A program made the translations under genes and the position numbers. Positions 1 through 6,288 of a stretch of 12,571 nt of DNA are shown here, one piece after another. The stretch's first letter is position 1, and each line of letters opens with the position of its first letter. The stretch is taken from the NCBI GenBank assembly GCA_004297315.1, contig SCTU01000037.1, positions 1 to 12,571 on the forward strand, written 5' to 3'. This DNA comes from Dehalococcoidia bacterium (GTDB lineage: Bacteria > Chloroflexota > Dehalococcoidia > UBA2979). Below the pieces are notes generated by a model. That model did no database searches, was not told the DNA's origin, and saw nothing but the letters and a program-made list of their open reading frames with translations.

Positions 1-2
1 TC

Positions 3-368
3 GACTACAAGGACCTGACGCTCCAGCAAATCTCGGAACTGGACGCGAAGACGAAGGCCCAGGGGTTCTCCGACCCGGTCACGCTCGACATCTACCGCGG
101 GCGTCAGGTCTGGGTCGACCACGGTGCCGGGCTCGTCACGCGCTACTGCCACCTGAACTCGATCGACCCGGCGATCAAGGTCGGCGTCGCCGTGAAGCCG
201 GGGACGGTGCTCGCCGGCGTCGGTGAATCCGGGACGCCGGAGTCGATCACGGCCCCGAACACGGAACTCCACCTCCACTTCGAGGTGCGCACGGGAGACA
301 CGTTCCTCGGCGCGGGGCTGCCGCCTGCGACGGTCCGCGCGTTATACGAACGGCTTTTCGCTCGGTAA
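3..368 (+). CDS. M23-family peptidase, C-terminal part (5' end outside window)
   Basis: The last 121 codons of a gene entering from the left edge; stop TAA at 366-368. The translation carries late landmarks of the M23 (LytM/lysostaphin) zinc peptidase fold: WVDHGAGLVTRYCHL near the start, a G-x-V-x-x-G-x-x-L-x-G turn, and the HLHFEVR motif, whose two His codons lie at 270-272 and 276-278. In the family the HxH supplies a zinc ligand and a catalytic His; the upstream HxxxD zinc motif is not in the window. These enzymes cut peptidoglycan cross-links or act as extracytoplasmic scaffolds. A secretion signal or coiled coil upstream cannot be judged. Family call is firm, substrate unknown. Confidence 0.9.
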   Translation, partial: DYKDLTLQQISELDAKTKAQGFSDPVTLDIYRGRQVWVDHGAGLVTRYCHLNSIDPAIKVGVAVKPGTVLAGVGESGTPESITAPNTELHLHFEVRTGDTFLGAGLPPATVRALYERLFAR

Positions 369-438
369 TAGACGCCTGCTCGAATCGGGCGGGATGGCGC
401 GCTACCGTAGAGGCACCACCTTCGACGAAGGAGCCCTC

Positions 439-1308
439 GTGCCCGGACTCGTCTTCCTCGCGATCGAAATCCCATTCGACCCGCGGATCATCACCATCGG
501 CGGGGTGATGCTGACCTGGCACGGACTGTTCACGGCCGTCGGGATCCTCGCCGGGGTGCAGATCGCGCTCTGGATGGGGCGGCGTCACGGATACGACGAG
601 GACGATGCGTACACGCTCGCGCTGATCGGCATCCCCAGCGGCATCCTCGGCGCGCGGTTGCTGTTCGTCGCCGAGCACTGGTCGTTCTACAGCGACACGC
701 CGCTCCAGATCCTCGCGCTGACCGAGGGCGGGATATCCGTCTGGGGCGCGGTGATCGGGGGCGTGCTGGGGCCGCTGCTGTTCGCCTGGTGGAGGCACTA
801 CGACATCCCGCTCGGCCTCGACATCGGAGGCACGGGCCTGATCCTGGGTATGGCAGTCGGACGCCTCGGCGACCTCATCAACGGGGAGCACCTCGCGAAG
901 GCGACGAGCCTGCCGTGGGGGGTGATCTACACGGACCCGGACTCGCCCGCCTACGCGCACTCCCTGCTGGTGGGCGCCCACCACCCGGCGACGACGTACG
1001 AGATGCTGGGCGACCTTGTCATCCTCGGCGCGATGCTCTGGCTGAAGGCGGGGCCGTTCCGCTACCGGCACGGCCTGATCTTCACGTTCTTCTTCGCGAC
1101 GTATGCGGTGATGCGCTTCTTTGTGTCCTTCTTGCGCGTGGACTCGGCGGAGACGTTCCTGTTCAACATCACCTGGCCTCAGCTGGTCTCGCTGCTCGGC
1201 GCGCTGGCGATGGTCCCCACTGGCCTCGTGCTCTGGCGCCTCGGCGAGCGCCGGCCCGCGCCGCCGCCCCCCACGAGGCCGGGACGCGTCCCCGTCCGCA
1301 AGGCGTAG
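439..1308 (+). CDS. lgt: Prolipoprotein diacylglyceryl transferase (Lgt)
   Basis: 289-aa polytopic membrane protein that transfers diacylglycerol from phosphatidylglycerol to the lipobox Cys of prelipoproteins. The GTG at 439 is chosen because AAGGAG (428-433) sits 5 nt upstream and the protein then begins with the usual short Lgt N-terminus; an in-frame ATG at 394 would add 15 poorly conserved residues. The Lgt signature is clear: GRLGDLINGEHLA (about residues 141-153), WGVIY following, HPATTYEML (182-190) and RFFVSFLR (226-233). About seven hydrophobic segments are visible. The SVWGAVIGG segment (100-108) has Trp102 where E. coli Lgt has the functionally important His103; I recall Trp there in actinobacterial-type enzymes. 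The tail is Pro/Arg-rich. The downstream stop nearly touches the next start. Confidence 0.95.
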   Translation: MPGLVFLAIEIPFDPRIITIGGVMLTWHGLFTAVGILAGVQIALWMGRRHGYDEDDAYTLALIGIPSGILGARLLFVAEHWSFYSDTPLQILALTEGGISVWGAVIGGVLGPLLFAWWRHYDIPLGLDIGGTGLILGMAVGRLGDLINGEHLAKATSLPWGVIYTDPDSPAYAHSLLVGAHHPATTYEMLGDLVILGAMLWLKAGPFRYRHGLIFTFFFATYAVMRFFVSFLRVDSAETFLFNITWPQLVSLLGALAMVPTGLVLWRLGERRPAPPPPTRPGRVPVRKA

Positions 1309-1309
1309 C

Positions 1310-1594
1310 GTGGCCCGAGGCTCGCCGGACGAGGTGGAAGTCGTCCTCTACGTCGGGACGGACTGCCACCTCTGCCAGATTGCCCGCCACCTGCTGATGG
1401 CGCTCCGCCGCTCGATCCCGTTCCGCTTCCGCGAGGTCGAGATCGCCAGCGACCCCGAACTAGAGCGGCGCTACCTGCTCGAAGTGCCGGTCGTCGAGGT
1501 GGACGGCGAGGTCGCGGCCCAGGCACCGGTGGAGATCGAGGCAGTGCGGGCGGCGGTCGTGCGGGCGCGACTGCGGCGGGCGTCCCTCGGTTAG
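1310..1594 (+). CDS. Glutaredoxin-like small thiol protein (DUF836 type)
   Basis: 94-aa thioredoxin-fold protein starting at a GTG one base after the lgt stop, so it is probably translationally coupled. The chain opens with a beta strand (VEVVLYVGT), then the redox motif C19-H-L-C22 at the start of the first helix, a charged middle strand (FREVEIASD), and EVPVVEVDGE (58-67), which contains the cis-proline strand typical of glutaredoxins. Length and layout match the small glutaredoxin-like DUF836 family. An in-frame GTG at 1334 is an alternative start. The physiological partner is unknown. It could keep thiols reduced near the sulfur genes downstream, but it is separated from them by the SAM leader and its own promoter. 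Confidence 0.85.
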   Translation: MARGSPDEVEVVLYVGTDCHLCQIARHLLMALRRSIPFRFREVEIASDPELERRYLLEVPVVEVDGEVAAQAPVEIEAVRAAVVRARLRRASLG

Positions 1595-1607
1595 GGCCAG
1601 CCGCTCA

Positions 1608-1637
1608 TTGACAGAACGATCGTGGCCCGCCTAGCCT
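1608..1637 (+). promoter_or_regulatory. Putative sigma-70 promoter of the SAM-riboswitch leader
   Basis: TTGACA at 1608-1613 is a perfect -35 box. TAGCCT at 1632-1637 is a TAnnnT-type -10 after an 18-nt spacer. Initiation near 1644 would put the start about 20 nt before the riboswitch P1 stem. The only other promoter-like pair I found in front of a leader (4876-4906) has the same pattern. Inferred from motif and position only. Confidence 0.55.
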
Positions 1638-1665
1638 CGACTCCACTCGCCGGCCACGGCTGGCG

Positions 1666-1784
1666 GTTCATCCAGAGCGGGGGAGGGCACCGGCCCTGCG
1701 AACCTGCCGCAACCGGCCCCCTTCGCCAGGGAGGACAAGGTGCGAATTCCGGCCCGGCGGCACACGGCCTCCGGGAAGATGAAC
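1666..1784 (+). promoter_or_regulatory. SAM-I (S-box) riboswitch
   Basis: The closing stem P1 is a perfect 7-bp pair: GTTCATC (1666-1672) with GATGAAC (1778-1784). Inside are the S-box landmarks in order: CAGAG (1673-1677), a G-run with GAGGG and GGCCC (1678-1696), GCGAACC (1698-1704), GCAACC (1709-1714), and the hallmark AAGGTGCGAATTCC at 1737-1750. S-box RNAs bind S-adenosylmethionine and normally turn off methionine, cysteine or SAM synthesis and transport genes. The aptamer lies 155 nt before the threonine-synthase homologue at 1940, implying that gene and its operon are repressed when SAM is abundant. A short reading frame running through the element is not a gene. Confidence 0.95.
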
Positions 1785-1939
1785 GGAAGGCGCCAGGAAC
1801 CATGACGCACTCGACTCCTCTGCGGGCAGCACCCTCCCTGGGCCGCATGGCGATGCGCTAGCCCGAGGGCGCGCGGCACCGCGCGGACTTCGGGCCTCCC
1901 CCAGCTACCCGACCAGCACCGTCCACCGAGGATCGTCAC
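1785..1939 (+). promoter_or_regulatory. Expression platform of the SAM leader with GC hairpins
   Basis: The stretch between aptamer and start codon has no gene. It holds a small hairpin, CGCAT (1844-1848) with ATGCG (1853-1857), directly followed by a strong long one: GCCCGA (1861-1866) with TCGGGC (1890-1895), enclosing CGCGCGG (1870-1876) with CCGCGCG (1879-1885). No T-run follows, so it is an atypical terminator at best, or a structure affecting translation. The SD for the next gene, GAGGA (1928-1932), lies outside the hairpin. I could not identify the antiterminator that would compete with P1. Confidence 0.45.
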
Positions 1940-3193
1940 ATGTCGTTTGCACGCGCTCTCCGCTGCCGCGAATGCGGCCGGGAGTACCCCCTCGACCCCA
2001 TCTTCTCCTGTGAGTTCTGCTTCGGGCCGCTCGAGGTCGCGTACGACCTCGACGGCATTCGGGCGGCGGTGAGCCGCGACTCGATCGAGCGCGGCCCGGC
2101 CACGATCTGGCGGTACGCGCCCTTCCTGCCGTGCGACGTCGAATACAAGGTCGACCTCGGTACCGGATACACGCCGCTCTTGCGCGCGGACCGCCTCGCG
2201 AAGGCGATCGGCCTCGACACGCTGTGGATCAAGAACGACACGGTGAACCCGACGTGGTCGTTCAAGGACCGCGTCGTCTCGATCGCCATCGCCCGCGCGC
2301 GCGAGTTCGGCTTCACCGCGATCGCCTGCGCTTCGACCGGCAACCTCGCGAACTCCGTCGCGGCGCACGCGGCGGGGGCGGGGATGGAGTGCTTCGTCTT
2401 CATCCCGGACGACCTCGAGCAGGGGAAAGTCGTCGGCTCCGGCATCTACAACCCGACCGTGGTGAAGGTGCGCGGGTCCTACGACGACGTGAACCGGCTC
2501 TGCACGGAACTGTCGATGCAGTATCCGTGGGCGTTCGTGAACATCAACGTCCGCCCGTACTACGCCGAGGGCTCCCGGACGATCGGCTTCGAAATCGCGG
2601 AGCAACTCGGCTGGCGCACGCCGGACCACCTCGTGGCTCCGATGGCCTCGGGCTCGATGTACACGAAGATATGGAAGTCGCTCCAGGAGTTCCACAAGGC
2701 GGGGCTGATCGACGAACCGAAGACGCGTATGTCCGGGGCCCAGGCGGCCGGCTGCTCGCCGATTACGACGGCGTACGAGAAGGGCACGCTGAACTTCATC
2801 CCGCAAAAGCCGAACACGATTGCGAAGTCGCTGGCGATCGGGAACCCGGCGGACGGCTACTACGCGCTGAAGCAGATGCAGGAGACGGGCGGCGGCGCGG
2901 AGATGGTCACCGACGACGAGGTCGTCGAGGGGATCAAGCTGCTGGCGGAGACCGAGGGCATCTGGGCTGAGACCGCAGGCGGCGTGACGATCGGCTGTCT
3001 GAAGAAGATGGTGGCGTCCGGCTTCATCCGCCGCGACGAGGAGACCGTCGCGATCATCTCGGGCGGCGGCCTGAAGACGCTGGAGGCGGTCGTGGACGCG
3101 CTCGAAGAGCCGTTGCACGTCGATCCGCGGGTGGAGTCGTTTGAAGCAGCACAGCGGGCGCGCCACGGCGCGCTCGTCGGCACACAGGCGTAA
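1940..3193 (+). CDS. Threonine-synthase homologue; predicted carrier-dependent homocysteine synthase (MetM-like)
   Basis: 417-aa PLP fold-type II enzyme of the threonine synthase family. An N-terminal zinc-ribbon-like element (C9, C12, C24, C27) precedes the catalytic domain. The PLP lysine is K109 in PTWSFKDR; ASTGNLANSVAAHAA (131-145) is the cofactor/substrate loop; APMASGSMY and ISGGGLKT supply the later phosphate and ring contacts. Classical threonine synthase converts O-phosphohomoserine to threonine. Here the SAM-I riboswitch upstream and the NIL and sulfur-carrier genes downstream argue for O-phosphohomoserine sulfhydrylation to homocysteine with carrier thiocarboxylate as donor. I recall a threonine-synthase-like MetM working with carrier MetO in Streptomyces. 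ATG at 1940 with GAGGA 7 nt upstream. Family certain; sulfur role inferred. A plain ThrC under unusual control is the alternative. Confidence 0.85.
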   Translation: MSFARALRCRECGREYPLDPIFSCEFCFGPLEVAYDLDGIRAAVSRDSIERGPATIWRYAPFLPCDVEYKVDLGTGYTPLLRADRLAKAIGLDTLWIKNDTVNPTWSFKDRVVSIAIARAREFGFTAIACASTGNLANSVAAHAAGAGMECFVFIPDDLEQGKVVGSGIYNPTVVKVRGSYDDVNRLCTELSMQYPWAFVNINVRPYYAEGSRTIGFEIAEQLGWRTPDHLVAPMASGSMYTKIWKSLQEFHKAGLIDEPKTRMSGAQAAGCSPITTAYEKGTLNFIPQKPNTIAKSLAIGNPADGYYALKQMQETGGGAEMVTDDEVVEGIKLLAETEGIWAETAGGVTIGCLKKMVASGFIRRDEETVAIISGGGLKTLEAVVDALEEPLHVDPRVESFEAAQRARHGALVGTQA

Positions 3194-3205
3194 AGGAGGC
3201 CGGCG

Positions 3206-3454
3206 ATGGAGAAACACGTCCGGCTGACATTCGGCCCGGAATCGATCAAGGCTCCCCTGGTCTACCAGTTGGGGCACAAGTTCAAGGTCGTCACCAGCAT
3301 CCGCATGGCGGACGTCGACAAGTCGGTCGGCTGGGTCGTCCTCGGCCTCGAGGGCGAGGCGGACGAGATCGAGCGCGCGCTGGCGTGGGCGCGGTCGCAG
3401 GGGGTGCGCGTGGACGACGCCACCCTGGGCGACGTGGTGGAGGGCGGCGCGTAA
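3206..3454 (+). CDS. Stand-alone NIL-domain protein
   Basis: 82-aa protein translated from a near-perfect SD (AAGGAGG, 3193-3199) starting at the preceding stop. It is one NIL-type domain: beta strand KHVRLTFGPES, helix with LVYQLGHKF, strand VVTSIRMADVD, the GWVVLGLEGE strand, and a helix DEIERALAWARSQGVRV. NIL is best known as the C-terminal domain of the methionine importer ATPase MetN, where it senses methionine, and as a domain next to ferredoxins in archaeal homocysteine synthesis. Its place between the SAM-regulated PLP enzyme and a sulfur carrier suggests an accessory or methionine-sensing subunit of homocysteine formation. No Cys is present, so it carries no sulfur itself. Domain call strong, role inferred. 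Confidence 0.85.
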   Translation: MEKHVRLTFGPESIKAPLVYQLGHKFKVVTSIRMADVDKSVGWVVLGLEGEADEIERALAWARSQGVRVDDATLGDVVEGGA

Positions 3455-3499
3455 GCGCTGCCGTCCCGCAACCTGAGACAGAGAGAAGAAGGAACGACG

Positions 3500-3778
3500 A
3501 TGCCGGTGACCGTAAAGATCCCTACCCCGCTGCGTGGTCTGACGCAGAACCAGGACACGGCCTCGATTGAGGCTGCCGACGTGACCGCATGCGTGGCCGC
3601 GCTCGAGGGGTTGTTCCCCGGGATGCGCGAGCGGCTGGTCGACGAGGGCGGGGAGATCCGCCGCTTCGTGAACATCTACGTGAACGGCGAAGACGTGCGC
3701 TTCCTGTCCGGCGGCGCCACCCCTCTGAAGTCCGGCGACGAGGTCTCAATCGTGCCGGCGGTGGCGGGCGGCGCATAG
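3500..3778 (+). CDS. MoaD/ThiS-family sulfur carrier 1 (CysO/MetO-like), ends GGA
   Basis: 92-aa beta-grasp sulfur carrier. It begins MPVTVKIPTPLR and carries RRFVNIYVNGEDVRF (about 54-68), closely resembling the equivalent segment of mycobacterial CysO, then GDEVSIVPAVAGGA. Carriers of this family are adenylated on a terminal Gly-Gly and converted to thiocarboxylate. This one has an extra Ala after the GG, so it should be inactive until trimmed. SD AAGGA (3489-3493) precedes ATG 3500. It follows the threonine-synthase and NIL genes in the SAM-controlled transcript, and is therefore the likely donor for that enzyme. Its first codons are nearly identical in DNA to those of carrier 3 at 9032, indicating paralogues. 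Confidence 0.93.
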   Translation: MPVTVKIPTPLRGLTQNQDTASIEAADVTACVAALEGLFPGMRERLVDEGGEIRRFVNIYVNGEDVRFLSGGATPLKSGDEVSIVPAVAGGA

Positions 3779-3783
3779 GCCCC

Positions 3784-4281
3784 ATGGTCGCCGGTGCGCC
3801 ATCGAGGGGTCGCCTGAGCGCGACGGCGGCTTTGGTCGCCGGGCTCGGGGCCGCGGCGATCACCGTCCTCTACATCGTGATCATGGTGACCCAGCGCGAC
3901 ACAGACGACACCATCAGCGTGGCGCTGATCACGGCGACGTTCGCGTCCTCGGCGGCGGCACTGCTCGGCGGTACATGGGCGCGCGGCTCGAGGATGCGCG
4001 TTGCGCTGCTGACGTGGGGCGCGACGGTGGCGCTGTTCTGGACGCTGGTCATCAACACGCTGACGCCGCTCTGGCTGCCGGTCGCCGTCCTCGGCTGGGT
4101 CGCCGCGATGCGAGCCGCGCGATCGTTCGGGCGCGAGGTCGACGGCGGAAACGGTTGGGTGATCCTCGGCGGGACGTGGGCGGTCTGCGTCGCCGTGCTC
4201 GCCATCGTGCTTGCCGGCACGATCGCTTCGCACCGCTCGCCGTCGAGCGGGAGCGGGCAAGGGATCGCCGCGCCGCGCTAG
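3784..4281 (+). CDS. Small multi-pass membrane protein, unknown function
   Basis: 165-aa protein starting at ATG 3784, five bases after the carrier stop, so probably read from the same transcript; no good SD is visible. About four to five hydrophobic segments are seen, near residues 13-36, 44-64, 72-91, 95-112 and 126-147, with an acidic loop (QRDTDDT, 37-43) after the first and a Gly/Ser-rich C-terminal tail. It has no conserved catalytic motif that I can recognise, and only one Cys (135, in a predicted membrane segment). Position might suggest transport of a sulfur compound or amino acid, but it is small for a transporter and could be unrelated. Its TAG overlaps the convergent DinB gene stop by three bases. 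Confidence 0.7.
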   Translation: MVAGAPSRGRLSATAALVAGLGAAAITVLYIVIMVTQRDTDDTISVALITATFASSAAALLGGTWARGSRMRVALLTWGATVALFWTLVINTLTPLWLPVAVLGWVAAMRAARSFGREVDGGNGWVILGGTWAVCVAVLAIVLAGTIASHRSPSSGSGQGIAAPR

Positions 4282-4769
4282 CGATCCGACCGCTGCAGTA
4301 GGTCCAGCGTGATCTCCAGGTGGCCGAGGTGGATCGCGCAGTGCCGGATTGCCGAGGCGAAGCCGCGACGGCGTGGCATCGGATGCGGATCGCCCTCGCC
4401 GTACAGCGCCTTCGACGGCGTCACGATCTCGTCGAGGCGCGCGGGGTCGAGGTGGTCCAGCGCGACTTCGATCCTTGATGCGAGCATCCGAAGCGCGGCA
4501 GCAAGTTCAGCGGCCGGCACGCCGGCCGAGGCGAACTCGGCGGCACGGTCGCGGGAGACGTCCTGGCCCGCACCGATGCCGAGCGCCCAGGCCACGGTCG
4601 CGCCGTGGACGTGGGCGGCGATCGCCCCGACGGCGGTGGCGCCCTCGTAGGGGGCCGCGTCGAGGAGCGCCGGGGGTGTGGCCTCTACCCCAGCGGCGAT
4701 GCGCGCAAGGAGCCACCCGAGCAGATCGGCGTAGACAGCACGCTCGTCCGGCGCGGTCGGGTCTGTCAT
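4278..4769 (-). CDS. DinB/DUF664-family four-helix protein
   Basis: 163 aa, the only convincing minus-strand gene. The chain is helical with a His pair at 53/55 (AAHVHGATVAWAL) and a C-terminal HCAIHLGHLEIT helix (H143, H147, H150). This is the spaced-His pattern of DinB-like proteins, a metal-binding four-helix bundle family that includes bacillithiol and mycothiol transferases and many uncharacterised hydrolase-like members. SD GAGAGG lies about 5 nt before the ATG whose complement is 4767-4769. It converges on the membrane-protein gene, with stop codons overlapping through a shared CTAG. A thiol-transferase function would suit the sulfur neighbourhood, but the substrate cannot be read from the sequence. 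Confidence 0.8.
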   Translation of the reverse strand: MTDPTAPDERAVYADLLGWLLARIAAGVEATPPALLDAAPYEGATAVGAIAAHVHGATVAWALGIGAGQDVSRDRAAEFASAGVPAAELAAALRMLASRIEVALDHLDPARLDEIVTPSKALYGEGDPHPMPRRRGFASAIRHCAIHLGHLEITLDLLQRSDR

Positions 4770-4875
4770 GAGCGCCTCTCGAAAATGTGAGCGTGCCGGG
4801 GACAGCGGGCGCGCGTCAAATCAATCGCACAGTCCGCGCCGACGCTGCAAATCTTTCCAACGCCAGATTCACGGG

Positions 4876-4906
4876 TTGACGTGCCTGCCTGCGCGACTGG
4901 TAGGGT
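4876..4906 (+). promoter_or_regulatory. Putative promoter of the cyclic di-AMP leader
   Basis: TTGACG (4876-4881) and TAGGGT (4901-4906) are separated by 19 nt. Initiation a few bases later would start the transcript at the edge of the riboswitch aptamer (4914). The spacer is long for a sigma-70 promoter, but the location is apt and the pattern resembles the promoter at 1608-1637. Confidence 0.5.
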
Positions 4907-4913
4907 TCGGGGG

Positions 4914-5027
4914 CCGAATCCCGATGTGCATCGGGAGCGGGGGAACCACTCCCTTGGGGTGAATCGCGCATGGGCGCGTAGGCGACTTCCGACGCCGAAC
5001 CCGTCAGCTCACCCCGCAGGCGTTCGG
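4914..5027 (+). promoter_or_regulatory. Cyclic di-AMP riboswitch (ydaO/yuaA type)
   Basis: The conserved blocks of this class appear in order: GGGGGAACCA (4939-4948), TTGGGGTGAAT (4954-4964), a short hairpin CGCGC (4965-4969) with GCGCG (4974-4978), GTAGGCG (4978-4984), CCGAACCCGTCAGCT (4995-5009) and CGCAGGCGT (5015-5023). P1 is CCGAA (4914-4918) with TTCGG (5023-5027). The class binds c-di-AMP and usually shuts off cell-wall remodelling, osmolyte or potassium genes when the ligand is high. It precedes the glycosyltransferase gene at 5130 in the same direction. Confidence 0.94.
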
Positions 5028-5107
5028 AGGCTCAGGGCATCCGCCTTCCGCCTCCCACGTGCAACACGGCGTCCACGTGACGCTGCGCCGCTGCATTACA
5101 CGCGGCG
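5026..5107 (+). promoter_or_regulatory. Expression platform of the c-di-AMP leader
   Basis: GGAGGC (5026-5031) overlaps the 3' strand of P1 and can instead pair with GCCTCC (5050-5055), a candidate ligand-sensitive switch. Two hairpins follow back to back: CGGCGTC (5067-5073) with GACGCTG (5079-5085, one G-U pair), and CGCCGC (5086-5091) with GCGGCG (5102-5107). The last one ends just before the G-rich SD region (5108-5120), so translational as well as transcriptional control is possible. No T-run is present. Confidence 0.45.
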
Positions 5108-5129
5108 GGGGGGAAGGGAGCGCGAGGCG

Positions 5130-6248
5130 ATGATCCTCGTCACGACGGACGGCATCGGTTCGATGGACCAGTACGCGGCCGCACTGGCGGCGCGTCTGCC
5201 GGAGGTCCGGCAACTTCCCACGTCGGTGTACGAACGCAGCGTGCGGCGCTTCAACCAGTCGCTGCTGAGCGCGGGGACGCTGCGCTCGCTCTACCTCGAT
5301 GTCGAGTTCGTCCGCCTGCTGCGCGAGCAGGACGACGCGATCCATTTCCCGAACCACCACCTGGCGCGGTACGGACGGTTCCTGCGGCAGCCATACGTGG
5401 TCACGGTGCACGACCTCATCCGCTACTTCGACCTGAAGCGGCGGACGCCGCTGATCCACCGGCCAAACCTCCGCGACCGCCTCTACCTGGGGCTCGACTA
5501 CGGCGGGATTAGGCACGCCTCGGCCGTCATCGCCGTCTCACGGACGACGAAGGCCGACCTCGTGGAGCACCTCGGCGTCGACGAGTCGCGGGTCCACGTC
5601 GTCTACGAGGGGATCGACCACCAGCAGTTCCGCCCGGTGGACGCGCGGCCCTTTGAGTTCCCGTATCTGCTCTTCGTCGGCTCCGAGCAGCCGCGCAAGA
5701 ACCTCGCCGCGCTGATCGAGGCGTTCGCGTGCCTGAAGCGTTCGGGCGCGCACCCGGATCTGCGCCTCGTAAAGGTGGGCGCCGCGGGCGGACGCGAGTC
5801 GGACTACCGGGCGGAGACCGAGCGGCTGGTCGCCCAGCACGGCGTCGGCGACTTCGTGATCTTCGACGACCGGGTGCATCCCGAGGCGCTCCCCGCCTAT
5901 TACGCGGGCGCGGAGTGCACGGTGATGCCGTCGCTCTACGAAGGCTTCGGCTTCCCCGTGCTGGAAGCCATGGCGTGCGGATCGCCGGTGGTCGCCTCCT
6001 CGGGCGGGTCGCTGCCCGAGATTGCGGGCGAAGCCGCGGCGCTTGTGTCGCCGCGCGACCCCGAGGCGATCGCGACGGCGATCGGGCGCATCCTCGCCGA
6101 GCCGTGGCACCGTGAGGATTTGCGGGTGCGAGGTATCCAGCGGGCGGCGGAGTTCACCTGGGAGCGGGCGGCACGCGAGACGCAGGAGGTCTACGAGCAG
6201 TTTGGCCAGGCGCCCGCGCCGCTGCGGCAGGTGGTCTCCTCGATGTAG
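5130..6248 (+). CDS. GT4-family glycosyltransferase
   Basis: 372-aa GT-B fold enzyme. The N-terminal half has TVHDLIRYF (92-100) and a Rossmann-like AVIAVSRTTKADLVEHLGV strand/helix. The C-terminal half has VGSEQPRKN (183-191), whose Arg-Lys bind the donor phosphates in GT4, and the E-x7-E retaining-transferase motif E271-GFGFPVLE279, followed by MACGSPVVAS. GT4 enzymes transfer sugar from nucleotide donors to glycans, lipids or small molecules; the acceptor here is unknown. No signal peptide or membrane span is seen, so it is cytosolic or peripheral. ATG 5130 has AAGGGAG (5114-5120) 9 nt upstream. The frame stays open upstream to 4881, but that part is the riboswitch. It appears monocistronic, with a hairpin after its stop, and envelope glycan synthesis would fit c-di-AMP control. 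Confidence 0.9.
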   Translation: MILVTTDGIGSMDQYAAALAARLPEVRQLPTSVYERSVRRFNQSLLSAGTLRSLYLDVEFVRLLREQDDAIHFPNHHLARYGRFLRQPYVVTVHDLIRYFDLKRRTPLIHRPNLRDRLYLGLDYGGIRHASAVIAVSRTTKADLVEHLGVDESRVHVVYEGIDHQQFRPVDARPFEFPYLLFVGSEQPRKNLAALIEAFACLKRSGAHPDLRLVKVGAAGGRESDYRAETERLVAQHGVGDFVIFDDRVHPEALPAYYAGAECTVMPSLYEGFGFPVLEAMACGSPVVASSGGSLPEIAGEAAALVSPRDPEAIATAIGRILAEPWHREDLRVRGIQRAAEFTWERAARETQEVYEQFGQAPAPLRQVVSSM

Positions 6249-6253
6249 CCCCG

Positions 6254-6276
6254 AAGGGCAGCCGGGCCGCGCCCTT
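6254..6276 (+). terminator. Hairpin after the glycosyltransferase gene
   Basis: AAGGGC (6254-6259) pairs perfectly with GCCCTT (6271-6276) around a GC-rich loop, five bases after the TAG stop. It lacks a T-run, so intrinsic termination is uncertain. Position between a stop and a regulator promoter makes a terminator role likely. Confidence 0.4.
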
Positions 6277-6288
6277 GCCAGACATGTA

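Noticed and set aside
1622..1861. 79-codon + frame across the SAM leader as a leader peptide
   Set aside because: It starts at a GTG without an SD and runs straight through the riboswitch aptamer; the RNA structure explains the conservation-like pattern.
1631..3277. Long minus-strand reading frame (548 codons) opposite the threonine-synthase gene
   Set aside because: It is Arg/His-rich with no motifs, covers the SAM riboswitch, and mirrors a clearly coding + strand gene. Such antisense frames are expected in high-GC DNA.
4791..4819. Minus-strand promoter for the DinB-family gene (TTGACG complement at 4814-4819)
   Set aside because: No acceptable -10 box lies at 16-19 nt; the hexamer alone is weak evidence.
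4881..5129. Upstream extension of the glycosyltransferase frame
   Set aside because: The translated extension is compositionally odd and coincides with the c-di-AMP aptamer and its platform; ATG 5130 has an SD and the correct GT4 beginning.
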